Shown here piece after piece: positions 62,313-64,000 of a stretch of DNA of 64,000 nt. The stretch is taken from the NCBI GenBank assembly GCA_037189845.1, contig JBBCIS010000001.1:496001-560000 (forward strand), written 5' to 3'. Each line of letters begins with the position of its first letter. Positions within the stretch are counted from its first letter, which is position 1. The notes under the pieces were generated by a model. That model saw only the letters and a program-made list of their open reading frames with translations, searched no databases and was not told the DNA's origin. The position numbers and the translations under genes were made by a program. This stretch comes from JAMLHH01 sp037189845 (GTDB lineage: Bacteria; Bacteroidota; Bacteroidia; Chitinophagales; JADIYW01).

Positions 62313-63143
62313 TTAATACTCAAACTCGTAGTGTAGAGTGTCTGTGTCCCACTCTATTGTACGTTCTTTGATATCATTAAAAGTTGTGTTGTAGCGGTAG
62401 CTGAAGGTATATTGATCTACCACCTGATTTACAGGTAGCAGGATAGTTTCAGATTGAACAACTTCATGATGATTGCTCAGTCCGTAATTCAATCCGCATT
62501 TCGACAACAGATTGATTCCACCTATATAAATAAATTTGATGGCCCGACTGAAAAAACGCACATCCATCTCGTCTGAAATAGGACGGTTGCTGTAACGGAA
62601 TTTTACCAGACCATAATAACTTCCGTAGCTGATATCATACTGCAGAAGATTATTATTGTTGTCATATATGAAATTGGTGAATTCATAACCTTTCGTCTTT
62701 GCTGAAGAATCTATCATCCTTGTCATTTTATTATTGACATAGGTCATATAAAGCCCACTTTGAAATATTGGATCCACAATGCCGGTTATTTGTTTATCGG
62801 CATCGAACAGAAGGTGTAGTTCCCTATAGCCTGTACTGTCATAAGTATGGGCTATTATTTTATCTTGGAGATAGACAAACTTGATCGTTTTCAGCAAAGT
62901 AGCTGTAGCTGTAGTGTCATCTAGGACAGACACGCTGTCCAGTAGTCCGGTATTATTATAGAAAAAATTTGTTGATTCGTCTATACGGCTGGTTTTGATT
63001 TTGGCTTTGCCATTGACAATATCATCATACACCCTGTTGGATTGCTTAATTTTCCGGAGCAATTCTGGTGGAGAGTCAGGTGTACAACCAGACAATAACC
63101 ACAACATTCCGACCATAAAAAAGAACGTCCTACGTATTTGCAT
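62313..63143 (-). CDS. Lipoprotein with YD/Rhs-like repeat character
   Basis: From the ATG at 63143 (MQIRRTFFFMV) the protein has 276 residues and a lipobox (WLLSGC), so it is a lipoprotein. The body alternates short beta strands rich in Tyr, Asp and Asn with turns (FFYNNTGLLDSV, FIYDNNNNLLQYD), like the YD-type repeats of Bacteroidota surface lipoproteins. No enzymatic motif is present. Confidence 0.65.
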   Translation of the reverse strand: MQIRRTFFFMVGMLWLLSGCTPDSPPELLRKIKQSNRVYDDIVNGKAKIKTSRIDESTNFFYNNTGLLDSVSVLDDTTATATLLKTIKFVYLQDKIIAHTYDSTGYRELHLLFDADKQITGIVDPIFQSGLYMTYVNNKMTRMIDSSAKTKGYEFTNFIYDNNNNLLQYDISYGSYYGLVKFRYSNRPISDEMDVRFFSRAIKFIYIGGINLLSKCGLNYGLSNHHEVVQSETILLPVNQVVDQYTFSYRYNTTFNDIKERTIEWDTDTLHYEFEY

Positions 63144-63250
63144 AACAGACATTTTAACTTTATGTTAAAGATTGAATAAAAAAAATATCTTTATCGGAAC
63201 AAATTCCGGTACTTGTTGTAAAAAAACACCTGAAGAATAAATGATAAAAT

Positions 63251-64000
63251 ATGTTAGACTCTAAGCCTATACAAGTATTTATTCAGCTATCAAAAGATGA
63301 AAGACGTAAATTCAGAAAGTGGATGAATCTGAATTTTGTTGAAAAAAATAAAGAACTGAAAGAGTTTTTTATATTTTTGGATACAAGGTCTGTTATTAAT
63401 GAAAATACGGCAACAAAAGAAAAAGCATTCAGGTATGTTTATAAAGAAACAGATTATGATGATGCCCGGATGCGTCAGCTGCTTTGGATGCTCTCTGAAG
63501 CGCTGGAAGAATTTATTGTCGTGAGTAATATTTCCCGTAATATCTCGCTGAAAGAACAGATATTGTCATCCTATTATACGGACAAGCGCTTGTATAAATA
63601 TGCTAATCAGCATATAGAGCAGGGGATCCGGCTGGTTGAGCAGAATCAGCTTCATGACGCAGATTATTATCTGAATTTGTTTCAGCTGCAGTCACAATAT
63701 TTCCTGATCAATCAAAGAAATGAGCAAAACCAGAGATTTCATCTGGATGATATTATAAATGCATCCACTATCTTTTACGTAATATCGCTGTTGAAATATG
63801 CCTGTATCAGCCAGTCCTTTCAGAAAACTACCGGGAATTCGATGGACCACCTGTTACTGGAACATATTGTAAAGACATTGCCGGAAGCTACATTTTTTAC
63901 ACTTCCGCAGGTACGTATTTACTATAATATTTATCTGGTAAATACTACAGATAATGAAAGTGCATTTTTTCATTTTCTGGAAGATATAAAAACTCATGAG
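63251..64000 (+). CDS. N-terminal part of an unidentified helical protein (cut by window end)
   Basis: The ATG at 63251 opens 250 codons that run off the end without a stop. The translation begins MLDSKPIQVFIQLSKDE and is largely helical, Leu/Gln/Tyr-rich, without a signal peptide in the part seen. The composition and long unbroken frame leave little doubt that it is a real gene. I do not recognise the family. It is divergent from the lipoprotein gene, with about 107 bp between. Confidence 0.7.
   Translation, partial: MLDSKPIQVFIQLSKDERRKFRKWMNLNFVEKNKELKEFFIFLDTRSVINENTATKEKAFRYVYKETDYDDARMRQLLWMLSEALEEFIVVSNISRNISLKEQILSSYYTDKRLYKYANQHIEQGIRLVEQNQLHDADYYLNLFQLQSQYFLINQRNEQNQRFHLDDIINASTIFYVISLLKYACISQSFQKTTGNSMDHLLLEHIVKTLPEATFFTLPQVRIYYNIYLVNTTDNESAFFHFLEDIKTHE

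Noticed and set aside
1..64000. CRISPR arrays, insertion sequences, prophage or rRNA genes
   Set aside because: No evenly spaced direct repeats, transposase, integrase or phage structural genes, and no rRNA sequence were seen.

Overview
The window looks like chromosomal DNA of a Bacteroidota bacterium with low to moderate GC. The evidence is of several kinds. Many promoters fit the TAnnTTTG minus-7 consensus of this phylum. One secreted enzyme carries a type IX secretion (T9SS) C-terminal signal. There is a bacillithiol deacetylase (BshB1), a TonB-dependent receptor with a carboxypeptidase-regulatory-like domain, a SecG with an Ala/Pro-rich tail, an N-terminally extended NusB, and the cluster miaB / sigma-54 activator / lptE / TPR protein / secG. 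Family or genus cannot be fixed from the sequence alone. No prophage, insertion sequence, CRISPR array or rRNA operon is visible. Most of the window is core genome with short accessory insertions.

Layout. 1-6.5 kb: tail of a serine hydrolase, a cyclic-nucleotide-type phosphodiesterase, a MscS channel, and a leftward operon holding an ABC ATPase, a His-rich FtsX-type permease, a DUF3299-like protein, a DoxX protein and a membrane protein. A dyad resembling a metal-regulator operator precedes it, next to a tRNA-Arg(CCG). 6.5-20.2 kb: a candidate small RNA or ftsE leader, ftsE, proA, nusB-yajC-coaE-trxB, a DUF4294 protein overlapping a glutathione peroxidase, bshB1, pth, a FAH-family enzyme, metK, a YpfJ metallopeptidase, tRNA-Arg(CCT) and mtgA. 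20.4-28 kb: a small helical protein, a FucP/GluP-type transporter, then a split histidine operon. That operon has a His-rich leader peptide, hisG and hisD, an inserted AlbA/Schlafen-type regulator with its own promoter and an 11-nt repeat array, then hisC and a terminator.

28-43 kb: a formylglycine-enzyme-like protein without the catalytic cysteines, an SDR, mutS divergent from a TrmH methyltransferase, yraN, a phosphosugar isomerase-lipB operon, a TonB receptor, a ferredoxin with its reductase, ychF, and a solitary Mrr-type nuclease in a small accessory island. 43-51 kb: the secG-miaB operon, a DUF3810 protein and glpK. 51-64 kb: a gene-free interval with a long imperfect palindrome and dispersed repeats, a fold-type III PLP enzyme, a three-gene operon of two DUF3857 proteins and a secreted protein, an outer-membrane-like protein, a desaturase, a Doc toxin-antitoxin pair, a T9SS-secreted esterase, a lipoprotein, and the start of a gene running off the window.

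Several genes work together: thiol and redox balance (trxB, peroxidase, bshB1, ferredoxin pair), envelope building (mtgA, lptE, secG, yajC), histidine synthesis under probable attenuation, and a likely zinc- or metal-linked ABC system. I found no clearly new multi-gene defence or biosynthetic system. The most interesting signals are regulatory: the his leader, the frame-rotating 11-nt array, a promoter-plus-terminator RNA candidate upstream of ftsE, and the palindromic element near 51.4 kb.
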